Positions 12,081-22,084 of a stretch of 64,000 bases of DNA are shown here, piece by piece. The stretch spans positions 27,366,501 through 27,430,500 of the forward strand of contig CM027377.1 in the NCBI GenBank assembly GCA_015680905.1. Direction: 5' to 3'. The notes beneath the pieces were generated by a model. The model worked only from the letters and a program-made list of their open reading frames with translations. It was not told where the DNA came from and ran no database searches. Position numbers and translations under genes: made by a program. Each line of letters begins with the position of its first letter. Position 1 is the first letter of the stretch. This stretch comes from Coptis chinensis (taxonomy: Eukaryota > Streptophyta > Magnoliopsida > Ranunculales > Ranunculaceae).

Positions 12081-12453
12081 AGTTTTTTAGACTTACGTCC
12101 CCACCAACTTATTGATTTAGACTTCCGTCCCCAATTCTTTGCATATTAGACTTACGTCCCCAATTTAACAGCTGACTCAACTGATTCCGTTTTGTGTGTA
12201 AAGACACATTTACCCCTAAGCAGGCAAAATGACGAATATGCCCATTGACTCTATCAAGACCAAAAGCTTGCAGATTGACACATAGCATCATCCCTCTCAT
12301 TTAATCCAACGAACCAAAATATTTTCCCTAAATGACACCTAATACCCTTGCTAACTTGAATTGACCAAACTACCCTCAATCATTTTCCCTCATTTGCTAC
12401 GTGTTAGCATCCTGTGAAGTGAAATCAACGGTTCATAATGGTTCATGCAGAAC
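12081..12453 (+). repeat. Left terminal inverted repeat of Mutator element
   Basis: Pairs with 18773-19138 in inverted orientation over nearly its full length. Includes a short internal repetition of the (A)GACTTACGTCCCC word. The inner edge (GGTTCATGCAGAAC) is shorter than on the right, where extra bases lie between two GGTTCA words. Confidence 0.9.
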
Positions 12454-12851
12454 ACGTCTCATCAGCTCTGTAAGAGCATATTTTCTTAACCAAAAGATCA
12501 CTCAAATTTGCTATCTTCTTCACTACACTATCTAGCTTAGTGGTAGCCAAAATGTTCTGCATTTTGGTTTAGCAGACAAACACTACACTATCTAACAAAA
12601 GAAAAATGCAAAGAAGATACCTTTAAGCTCAAGTAGATAGCTTGGTGGTAGTTACTTACACGTGATCCAAATTTGAGCTCAAGGTAAGTTACTTAAATTT
12701 CAAACCTTTAATGTTTGAACATGTTTTTAGGTGGTTTCAAGTATGTTAAGTAAGAAATGTAAAATATTTAGCATTTTGTATTCCAGGAGCAACTTTAGCA
12801 TTTTGTTTGTTTTGTTCTAACTTAATTGTAATTGATCTGTATCAAACACAG

Positions 12852-15800
12852 ATGGAAAAGGATTGTTTGGCTAAGAGAAACTTAATGCTCCATTATCATG
12901 GAGCATTTCAAGAGGCACCTGATGGTTCACTATATGCCCATGTTAATTATAGAGGTGGTGTTATGGAGAAGATGAGGAATATGGATGGGGATATGATAAA
13001 TTATATGAACTTTGTAGATGATCTTAAGGAAAACTATTTGTTTGATATTAGTGTAGTGTTTGAAGTATTGTACCTTTGTAATGGTGAGAAGGTATATGTT
13101 AAGAATGATAGTGATTTGATGCAAATGTGGGCTAACATGGAAGAAGATATAAGTGGATGGAGTCATGTATTTGTTAAATTTGAAGGGGAACTTATTGAGT
13201 TGGTGGAAACTATGATTGTACCAACTGCACAAGTTTCAACTCCAAAGCCTAGGAAGAATGTGAAGAAGAAGAATAAAATAAGAAGAAGTATGAAGAACAA
13301 GAATTCAATCATCAAAGATACTAATGATTTTTATACAAATAAGTGTCTTGGTACACTAGATGATTATGAGGAAGAGGAAGACTGGAATGATGATTTACCA
13401 CCAATAGCACCTAATAGTTTAGCTCCAGTTGATATTTCAAATCCACCACCAATAGCACCTATCATTTCAGCAACATTACCTGATCCTGAGACTTTACCTC
13501 CAGCACCACCTATAGCTAATGGATCTCCTCCACACATTTCAAAGTCCACATCACCAAACAAGTCAGCTCCACTAACACAGTTTTCACCTCCACCACAACC
13601 ACCAACACCAAGACCCATAGATGATATTGAGGATGATAAAGGGGTATAGGAGTACACATTCTTCCGAGGATGAGGAGGACCATGTAATTATAGAAAGAGT
13701 GGACTTTGTTGACTTCATTGCAGTCACTGATAATATGGAAGATGGAGATGAGGGAAGTGAACAGTCTGTGAACAAACCAACAGTTTGGGAGGTAGGAATG
13801 AAGTGGCCAAACATTGATGTGTTTATAATTGATTTTTGTGTAGCAAATAGGTTTTCTGGTGACTTAGTGAAGAATGACCTATTAAGAATTAGATTAAAAT
13901 GTTTGGGGGAAGACAAAAAGAATGTACAATGTCCATGGGTCGCTTATTTCAGGAGACAAGATGATGGATTCACAATGAGACCAATACCGATCGCAAGACA
14001 CATACTTGTAAGGTCGATTGTGATATGTTCAATGTAATGGCCAATGCAAATTGGGTTGTTAGAAAAATTGAAGATCAAATGAAGGTCAGTTCATTATAAG
14101 TGTTTGGAGTTCATTATAAGAGTTTTTTTTTTTTTTTTTTTTTAGTATCACTATAATAGTTTAAATAGTACTAATGTAGTAACTTTTATATTGTTTTGTC
14201 CGAGATTCATTTCAAAACCATGACTCCTATTTTCATAAAGGGAGAAGTCATGAGGGTTTTTCATGTCAATATAAGTTATTGGACAGCTTAGAATGCAAGA
14301 TTCAAGTGTCTGCAACAAATTTATGGGGATTATGGGGAAAGCTACAATATGATCCCAGTGCTATGTAACATGGTATACACTTTTGAATTGTTTTCATAAT
14401 TTACATATCTTTTTGTGTGATTTCAACTATCAAATTGATTGCATGTTTGATGGTTGTTTGTAGATTCATGAGAGTAATGGCCTTTTTACAATTGCAAAAG
14501 TCTCAAGAGATGCTAACACACTTCAGTTTGAAGGAGTCTGTATTGCATTTGATACTTGTATTCAGGGTTTTACAGTTGGTTGTAGGCCATTAGTGGGGTT
14601 GGATGGTTGTTTTCTTAAAGGGAAATATGGAGGGCAGGTGCTTAGCATGGTTGCTTTAGATGGAAATAATGGTCTATTTCCTTTGGCTATATACATTTGT
14701 AGATCTGAGTGTAAGCAATCATGGTGTGAATTTTTGAGTATCATGGCTGAAAAGCTAGAATTGCACCCTTGGCCTATTACCTTCATTTCTGACAGGCAAA
14801 AAGGTTTGATTCAAGCTTTTAAGGCTCTATTCCCTATAGCACAACATAGGTTTTGTTTCAAGCACATGTATAAGAACTTCAAAAAGCTTTTCAAGGGTGA
14901 CTATATGGAACAACTTACATGGGCTGCATCAAAGGCATATAAAATAGGAGACTTTGAAAAATGGATGGAAGTGATAAAGAAAGAAAACATTGATGCATGG
15001 AAGTGGCTACAAAAAAAGGAATATGAAACATGGGCTAGATCTCACTTTTCTGAGGAACTTAAAGCTGAACAAGTATGCAGCAATTTCTTAGAGTATTTCA
15101 ATAGTTGGATTTTAGAGCTCAGAGACATTCCAATTGTTAGTTTACTAGACCAATATCACCTTCTGTTAATGAGTTTGAGGTACAAGAGGAAACAGGCTTG
15201 TAAAGGATGGGATCAAAATGGATTGGTCCCTAGAGTGAATAAGCACATAGCCAAGATGATAGAAATATGTCCATCCTACATCTTTGAAGGTTCAAATGAT
15301 GATCGTTTTGTTGTGAAGAATTACCATGGTGATAGGTGGAGGGTCAATATTGTGGACCACACTTGTGAATGTAGGGTATGGCAGATGACTAGAATTGTGT
15401 GTGTTCATGCTGTGATAGTGCTTTTACCAAGAAGAGTTGAGTGGGTTCAGTACTGCAGCTCTTACTTCTGGGTCTTAGAGTATAACCTAGCTTACATGAG
15501 TAATGTGAATCCCATAAAAGATGTCAAAGACTGGCCTAAACCTGTAAGTGTTTATATATTTGTTTGGTTTAATATGCTTATGTTATTTACACTAAATTGT
15601 AGTAACTAATCTTCTATTAATCTTAAATTTTCTTAGGATCCAACCAAACTTGTCAAACCACCTCCTTTGGTGTGGGGTATTGGAAGGCCTAAAAAGCAGA
15701 GAATGTGTGCTAAGGATGAAAATGAGAATGGTCATGTGCAAAAAAAGAGGAAAATGACTTGTAGCAAATGTAAAAGGGAAGGGCATAATGCAAGGTCATG

Positions 15801-16517
15801 TAAGGGTCTTTCTGCATTAGAAATAGCAAGCAATGCAAAGAATAAAGCACCAAGATTGAAACCTAAACCTTGGACAAGGTCTAGAATTGTCACAGGAGAG
15901 TCCACTTGCATGGATAGGGCAAAGTAAGTTAAGTTTATTAATATTTGCTCAACTACATTATTTATACTAAAATGTTTTTACTGCTTAGTTTATACTTTGT
16001 AAACCTTGGCAGAAAGATTGTAAGAAAGACACAGGGTGGCATTAGGAAGGCAAAAAAATAGAGTGGTTTGCAAAGTGGAAGTGATGCTCCTCCAAGTGAG
16101 TCCATAGCAGAACCACCAAGCAATGCTCCTCCCAGTGAGTCCATAGCATAACCACCAAGCAATGCTCTTCCAAGTGAGTCCATATCAGAACCAATAAGAG
16201 TGGCACCAGTGAGACATGAACACCCTAAAAAGAGCCAAAACTATGGACCAACATTATTCAAAGCACCAGAGCACAGACATACTATGGGTGACTTGATTAG
16301 AAAGCAAGGAGAGGGAAAAAAGAATAATGCAAGTGTGCTAGTTGCTACAAGACAAGTTGTGAAGGGAGCAGGAGCAAGTTTTACAAGTGTTACGGCTCCT
16401 TTCAAAGCACCAGCAATTATGAAGGGAACAACAAGAAATAAAGCACAAGCAAGTGTTACAGCTCCTATCTGTCAAAGCACCAACACTTGTGAAGCCAGTA
16501 AAAAGAGACTTGGATGA
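12852..16517 (+). pseudogene. MURA-like transposase (PB1-like, MuDR, MULE, SWIM, zinc knuckle)
   Basis: Start chosen at the ATG at 12852 (MEKDCLAKRNLMLHYHGAF), directly after an acceptor-like ACACAG. The N-terminus (about 12852-13220) is PB1-like, then a Lys-rich run and a Pro-rich linker. 13700-14085 resembles the MuDR DNA-binding domain (VGMKWPNIDVF, then THTCKVDC). The MULE catalytic core is 14463-15540, with Asp in LVGLDGCFLKGKYGG and in FISDRQKGL. A SWIM finger, CECRVWQMTRIVCVH, follows, then a CCHC knuckle, CSKCKREGHNARSC, at about 15757. Introns are likely at about 14086-14210, 14372-14463 and 15543-15636. Damage: a frame change near 13645, a 1-bp shift near 13990, an in-frame TAG near 14290 (WTA-stop-NAR), and stops in the C-terminal tail, which has three copies of an APPSESIAEPPSN repeat (16085-16190). 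The transposase is therefore inactive as read. Confidence 0.85.
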
Positions 16518-16754
16518 ATATATATTATAGCTCCTTTCAAAGCACCAAAACATTTGCTTTTGATATTCATGTACAACTGGTTTAATTTGGAAAGATTTCT
16601 TTTGGAATATATGTGTACAGAGTTGGACTATTTCTTTTGCAATGTGTATATAGAATGTTCTATTTCTTTTCAGTGATTTCTTTTGCAGTATTTATATGTT
16701 GTATTTTCTATTTAAATTGCATTAAATATTATTTTAAATTTGATTAAGAAATTG

Positions 16755-16990
16755 TTTGCAGTTTTGATGATTCAAGTATGAGATATTTACTTGCAGTTTA
16801 TGTCCTGTTTTTAGACTATGCATAGGGTGGCAAAAAATCAAAAAATGTCTGCAGTTTTGGTGATTCAAGTGTGAGATACTTACTTGCAGTTTATGTCCTA
16901 TTTTTAGACTATGCATAGGGTGGTAGAAAATCAGAAAATGTCTGCAGTTTTGGTGATTCAAGTGTGAAATATTTACTTGCAGTGTTTAGA
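16755..16990. repeat. Tandem repeat, period about 104 bp
   Basis: Roughly two and a half copies of a unit containing TCTGCAGTTTTGGTGATTCA and TTTAGACTATGCATAGGGTG, between the transposase tail and the proline-rich gene. It may serve as intergenic spacer or promoter sequence of the Mutator element. It has no coding sense. Confidence 0.8.
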
Positions 16991-17184
16991 CTATCCATAG
17001 GGTGATAGATTCATTTTACTAGGCTGGCTTGTATTGGTAGATTCATTTCAGTCAATGCCTCATGAATCATCCAAACACCCTATTCACTTTCTATAAAATC
17101 AGACTACACCCCCAACACATCTCACATCAATCTTTTCTCATCTCTCAACTCTATTCTCATCTCAAGTTGCAACAGTTGGAAGTC

Positions 17185-17787
17185 ATGGCTGTAGGAAGAA
17201 TAGCAAAAATTCAACTTGATAAAAAGAAAGTTGATGATTCTTTTGAGCAGATCAAAGCATTGTTAAAAGAAAAGAAAGATAAGCGGCTGTTTTTAGAGTT
17301 GATGGAAAATGAGGGCCAAATGACTTTCAAGGTCTGCAAGGTATGCAGCAATATGTGTTATTTAGAGTTGACTGATACCATAGGGCAATGTCCAGCAGAA
17401 GAAGTAGCATCACCATATCCTCCACCAGGTTTTGCTCCTATGCCAGGCTTTGCTCCTTTACCACCAGCAAAAGGATTCGGTATGAAATTTGCTCCAAAAG
17501 CTAAACCACAACCAACACCAGTCCCTCCACCAGCACCACAACCAACAGTAGTCCCTCCACCACCACCACCACAACCACAACCACAACAAGTCCCTCCACC
17601 ACCACCACAAGCAGCATCAGCCTCTCCTTCACCCAGGAAATCAACAAGATTACACACTCCACTTCCAGGACCATCACAACTTAGTCAATCACAATCACCA
17701 GCACGTGAAGCTAAAAAAATTATATTAGCATTAGCAGCAGCTAGAGTGTGCATGAGCAACAAGAAGAACAAGAACAAGAGGACCTAA
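17185..17787 (+). CDS. Mutator accessory protein, proline-rich (200 aa)
   Basis: The start MAVGRIAKIQLDKKKVDD was chosen because a TATA box (CTATAAAATC, 17091-17100) and a C/T-rich leader lie just upstream; the frame stays open to an earlier ATG at 17062, but that would place the TATA box inside the gene. The first 75 residues are charged and probably helical (FEQIKALLKEKKDKRLFLEL), then a CKVCSNMCYLELTD segment with closely spaced Cys. Residues about 75-150 are Pro/Gln-rich (repeated PPPPQPQPQ). The tail is Ser- and Lys-rich and ends in KNKNKRT, a possible nuclear-localisation signal. I recognise no family. It lies inside a Mutator element and is undamaged while the transposase is broken. 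It could be a transposon accessory protein or a captured host gene. Confidence 0.65.
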   Translation: MAVGRIAKIQLDKKKVDDSFEQIKALLKEKKDKRLFLELMENEGQMTFKVCKVCSNMCYLELTDTIGQCPAEEVASPYPPPGFAPMPGFAPLPPAKGFGMKFAPKAKPQPTPVPPPAPQPTVVPPPPPPQPQPQQVPPPPPQAASASPSPRKSTRLHTPLPGPSQLSQSQSPAREAKKIILALAAARVCMSNKKNKNKRT

Positions 17788-18182
17788 TGTGTAATGTGTC
17801 ATGGTCTAGTGTACTGTCTGTTTTATGTGTCCAAGTTTGATGTTTGTGTTAGTTTGAATTAGTTTGAACTAGTTTGAATGTTAAAGTCTCTGTTCTATGT
17901 TAAAGTCTCTATTTAGTGTCTGTGTTCTATGTTAGAGTCTCTATTTAGAGTCTCTGTTCTATGTTGCTTCAATTATTCAAGTGTTCTTTGTTTAGAGTGT
18001 TTTGAACAACAACAACAACAACAGTACTACAACTCTTTCAATTAGACTTCAAACATGAAACTTACAACTTCAAACATGAAAGTTACAACAGTTAGTTACA
18101 ACTTCAACTTCAACTTCAAAACTTCAAAAACTAAACTTCAAACTACACTACTGATGATTAAACTAAACCAAATACAAACATT

Positions 18183-18713
18183 TCAAACCACCCATTTCCC
18201 TTTCACAGTCACTTGTGCTTCAAATCCTTCACACAAATTATCCACTTCAATTTGAACACAAACTTTGGACTTCCTCTTAGAACTCCCTACAGACGAGCTT
18301 CCCCCAACTTGAGAAGACAACTGACTAGGCTTTTGCTCGGGCATTGACTCCTTCAGAGCATCCTTCATCCATTGAAAACTTTGGCATTTTGGGCAACTTA
18401 AAAACTTTTGACCCCATGAATGAGGTTGTTGTGAATTTTTCACAAAACGACCTGTATTGCATCTCTTGCAAGGAGAGCCAATCCAAGGGCATCTATCATA
18501 CCAATGATCAAGCTTTCCACATGAGAAGCAAGCACGAGCCTGAAATTTCAACAATTAGTTTTCCTACTTTAATTAATTTTCCATTGCCACCTGAATTACC
18601 TGAATTAAGGTACAAAGTCGAGGAAATACCTTCTCAATTTGTGCTTTGGACAAAACAAGTTCACCACAACCTCCCATTTGTGCTTTGGATGAGTCAATTG
18701 CATCCATTTCCAT
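18183..18713 (-). CDS. Mutator accessory zinc-finger gene (CCHC + GRF-like), two exons
   Basis: Exon 1 is 18630-18713 (28 codons, MEMDAIDSSKAQ to SKAQIEK). An intron with donor GTATTTCC and acceptor AATTTCAG is followed by exon 2 at 18183-18539. The splice is phase 0 and gives 146 residues. Exon 2 begins with a CCHC zinc knuckle, CFSCGKLDHWYDRC (C-x2-C-x4-H-x4-C). Next is a GRF-type zinc finger: PCKRCNTGRF, then GQKFLSCPKCQSFQW. The tail is Ser/Lys-rich. A TATA-like CTATAAG on the minus strand (about 18734) lies just inside the right terminal repeat. The gene is convergent with the transposase and the proline-rich gene, as mudrB is with mudrA in maize, though the protein is unlike MURB as I know it. 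CCHC and GRF fingers bind nucleic acid, so a role in transposition is plausible but inferred. Confidence 0.75.
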
Positions 18714-18772
18714 TTAAGAGAAACTTCTCCTACTTATAGAGGGAAGAGCCCAACGTTAAAATCTAACGGTCT

Positions 18773-19138
18773 GATTCTACATGAACCAACTTATTGAACC
18801 AAATTATGAACCGTTGATTTCACTTCACAGGATGCTGACACGTGACAAATGAGGGAAAATGATTGAGGGTAGTTTGGTCAATTCAAGTTAGCAAGGGTAT
18901 TGGGTGTCATTTAGGGAAAATATTTTGGTTCGTTGGATTAAATGAGAGGGATGATGCTATGTGTCAATTTGCAAGCTTTTGGTCATGATAGAGTCAATGG
19001 GCATATTCGTCATTTTGCCTGCTCAGGGGTAAATGTGTCTTTACACATGCACAAAACGGAATCAGTTGAGTCAGCTGTTAAATTAGGGACGGAAGTCTAA
19101 ATCAATAAGCTGGTGGGGACGTAAGTCTAAAAAATTGT
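18773..19138 (-). repeat. Right terminal inverted repeat of Mutator element
   Basis: Inverted copy of 12081-12453. It ends GGGGACGTAAGTCTAAAAAA and abuts the imperfect 9-bp target duplicate at 19139. Confidence 0.9.
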
Positions 19139-19822
19139 TATTTAATCTTTTGAGACCGCATTAACAAAAAATCACCACATCAACAGCACAAGAAGGACCT
19201 CTTTTGAGCATCTCACTATTGCTCACAGAAAGTAAATAAACAAAGCGCATAAAAATAAGATTAACACTTTCTCTATACCATGTTATGAGCAAAAGAATCC
19301 TTGTTTGCATCTTGAGCAAGGCGCTTTCGATGATGCACTGTCCAATGGAGAGGGAATCGATTTCATTGTAGTAGAAACAACCTTTGTTATCACCAGTTTC
19401 TCAGTTGTGTGTTTACCTGTCTTGAATCTTCATTAATAGAAATTTCTTTGAGCGACTGCTATTCATAGATACGTCAACATAATCATATTTAGAAAGCCTA
19501 ATCAGTAGTTGAGATACTACTCATAGCAATACAGTTCTAATTCTGCCCTATCTCTACTTATCCAAAAAGAGGTTCGCTTTAGCTCTCTTCCTATTACTCA
19601 AGTCTTCATTTAATTATATGAACGGAAAGTGCAAAAAAACTGGAGTCTAAATAGAAATACATAAATTAAAAATTGAATTTGTAACTACCACAAATATTCT
19701 ATATCTAATAGAAATTAAGTAATACACAAACACGTCAATGCTAACCATTAAAATGATAGGCCTCAGACACTCAAGCTAAAATTGGCAAATAAGTGTACAA
19801 TTTCCGTCTCTAGTATTGTTAC

Positions 19823-20100
19823 TTGCATCAAGAGCATCCTTTGGGTTGGGCATTCTAGACGACTTCTCAAAGTTTCATAATCGCAAGAAACAGACCCCAA
19901 ATTTTCCAATCTTTTCAACAAACTCTCTGACGGGTTTTCAGAGTTTCATATATCACAACATCTTGAACTTGAATGGTACACTTTTTGGATAGCTTAAACA
20001 GAAGATTATTACATGAATGATAATCTCCAAACGCAGGATGGGAGTATGGATCTTCAAGTCGAAAATGAAGCTTCTGAGGTTTGGACAGTGAAGCACATGC
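19823..20100 (-). pseudogene. TFIIIC subunit 5-like fragment
   Basis: After the acceptor AATACAG (20103-20101), the minus strand encodes KPQKLHFRLEDPYSHPAFGD and then CNNLLFKLSKK. This resembles the N-terminal region of plant general transcription factor 3C subunit 5 (Tau95), where RPEDPYSHPxFGE is highly conserved. After about 55 codons the frame closes with TGA. A further open stretch in another frame (LLKRLENLGSVSCDYETL) runs to a GTAACA donor at 19822 and is not recognised. It is a broken piece, separated from the other captured exons only by the Mutator insertion. Confidence 0.6.
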
Positions 20101-20820
20101 CTGTATTAAAATTTTGAAAACCCCACATGAGCAAAGAATATTACATTCGCAATTATGGTCACTATGTTAAGTGTAATATACTAATATATGATATATCGTG
20201 TAGCAAACAATAAAATAAAAAGGTGTTCTGAACATTTTATCAAACAGAAACTACTAGTACTTTTAAAATAAAATGATTGTAGTTGTAATGAAGTAGGAAT
20301 TCGTTCAGACAACTTACTTGGTTTGATTTCGGAAATCAACTCTATTATAATTTGAAATCTCGTAAGATGAAGAAAAGTGCAATTTTCGACCGAGAGCAAG
20401 CAAGGGTTTAGAATGTGTTCCTTCGCTTCTAAGACTTTCAGTGCAACAAATTTTTTTTTTTTTTTTTTGAATAAAGCCTAAACCAGGATCAATCCTAAGA
20501 CATGCAAAGAGGGAATTGGAAGGCATCTGCCAACGCTATTACGGTATTATGTAAACGTACACAAGTCATTATAGTGAATTGCATTTATTTTTATTTTTAT
20601 TTTTATTTCAAATTGAGACGATTGCCTCGCCGACATTGTCACAGCATCCACCCAAAAGCACTCCCACTGGGAAGACCCTGAGATTGTACTGCTATACATC
20701 TCAAGGACACCCACTACTCTAAAACTAAATTATCATATTCCAATTAAAGACAAAACTAAACTAATCACATAAACACAAAAACCAAACAAGAAAGAACTAA
20801 AAATGAGGATAAAAACTTAC

Positions 20821-20850
20821 AGGGAGACCAAAAATGACAACGTTCTTGTC
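20821..20850 (-). pseudogene. Type II peroxiredoxin micro-exon
   Basis: A 30-nt minus-strand stretch between a strong acceptor (TTGTTTTTCAG) and donor (GTAAGTTT) encodes DKNVVIFGLP. This matches the KKVVIFGLP segment that precedes GAYTGVCS in plant type II peroxiredoxins (PRXIIE/IIF), where a short exon of this kind exists. The catalytic exon was not found nearby. The match is short, so confidence is limited. Upstream A/T-rich leader sequence (20860-21090) may be its 5' flank. Confidence 0.45.
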
Positions 20851-21449
20851 CTGAAAAACAACAAATGAACAGAAAGTAATCATTATTAGAAGCTTCAAAA
20901 CCAAAAACAAACACAAGGGAAATGAAAGAAACAAACCTTCAATAGCCAAAATAGGGATTTCTATATAATAAAATTGTTTTTTTTTGTTTGTTCTTGACGA
21001 AGAATTCGGATTATTTTGAATAATTGGAATTTTTTTTTTGGTTGTTGAGAAGCAGGCGAGAAGAACAAGGGGCAAGTTGTTTTTGTTCTCTCTCCAGTCT
21101 TTTCAATTTCTACACGTCTAATTATGTCTAATTAAATGCTATTTATTTATGGTAATTAAATGGTATTTATGGTGTGCGTACAATTCAAATGCGGCGTGGA
21201 TTTGGGAATTCAAATGTGCGTACAATTCAAATGACCGATTACTCCCATTCAAAAGTGTCAAGCAATACTTCAATGTGAAGGACAATATCGGTATCATAAA
21301 TTTACAAAAACCAAAAAGACCAATTAGTCCTTCTAAATGGAATTTTAGTGTTTTGATTTAAATATTCATTCAGGGGCATTATGCGTAAGAAAAATAACCG
21401 GATGAATTTAAGAGGCCACGATCATTATAGGATATGTTACTAGTAGAGA

Positions 21450-21822
21450 TTACGTATAAGGCATAGTCATGATTACACAATATTTATACAAATTTAGTCC
21501 AACGTTGTGTATACAATATTTAAGCATCATGAATTTAATTTATCAGCCTGCCAAAAGAAGATGAGAGTGTGCACGTGTGGTTGGCCTTGTGTATAGAACT
21601 CGATAGTATATACATATACAATTGCTCGCCGAAAGACACCATTCTCCATGATTTCATTTATTATTGCTTTCCGTTTCTACCAAAGAAAAACACGGGCAAC
21701 TAATTCTGGTTGTGTTAGAATATGGCTGAATATATAACACGTTGTCCAACTTGACTTGGATCTAAACTGTCTGTTGCAATATCTATCAAATCTTTATTAC
21801 ACATTTCTACACGAATGGTACC
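21450..21822. other. No gene seen between Helitron 1 and Copia element
   Basis: Spacer. Its last 75 bases (about 21750-21822) resemble 27085-27163 beyond the Copia element and microsatellite, so the two may be halves or copies of one older host segment. Confidence 0.4.
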
Positions 21823-22084
21823 TATTAGAAGTAAGAACGCGCACGCGCTCTGACATCGTATAACTCAAGCACACCCGCGCTCGAGTTCTAGTAGGCAGAC
21901 TCGCACCGTCTGTTTCTAAAACTATACAGATTTTTGTTATTTGTTTCTATTTTCCTGTTCACGTGTATAGTAAGGATTGATATCAATCTTAGGAACTTGT
22001 AATCTCTATATAAACCATTGTATGAGACCTAGAAATCAATCAAGTAAATATTCTCTCAAATCAATCTCTCTCTCTAATTTATCA
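21823..22084 (+). repeat. 5' LTR of Copia element
   Basis: Starts TATTAGAAGTAAG and ends TTTATCA. Contains a TATA-like CTATATAAACC near 22009. Followed at once by the primer-binding site. Confidence 0.9.

Larger units (their letters stand above)
12081..19138 (+). mobile_element. Mutator-like element with three genes
   Basis: About 370-bp terminal inverted repeats at 12081-12453 and 18773-19138 bound a 7.06-kb element. Termini share TTTTTTAGACTTACGTCCCC. Flanking 9-mers TGTTTAATC (12072-12080) and TATTTAATC (19139-19147) differ at one base, as expected of an ageing 9-bp Mutator target duplication. Contents from the left are a MURA-like transposase (plus strand, broken), a proline-rich gene (plus, intact) and a zinc-finger gene (minus, intact). 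The terminal repeats differ by small indels and substitutions, so the insertion is not recent. It lies inside Helitron 1 between the TFIIIC5 and RAR1 fragments. Confidence 0.9.

Noticed and set aside
13364-13657. Gly-rich minus-strand frame
   Set aside because: Antisense shadow of the Pro-rich linker of the transposase.
17358-17657. Gly/Cys-rich minus-strand frame
   Set aside because: Antisense of the proline-rich accessory gene.
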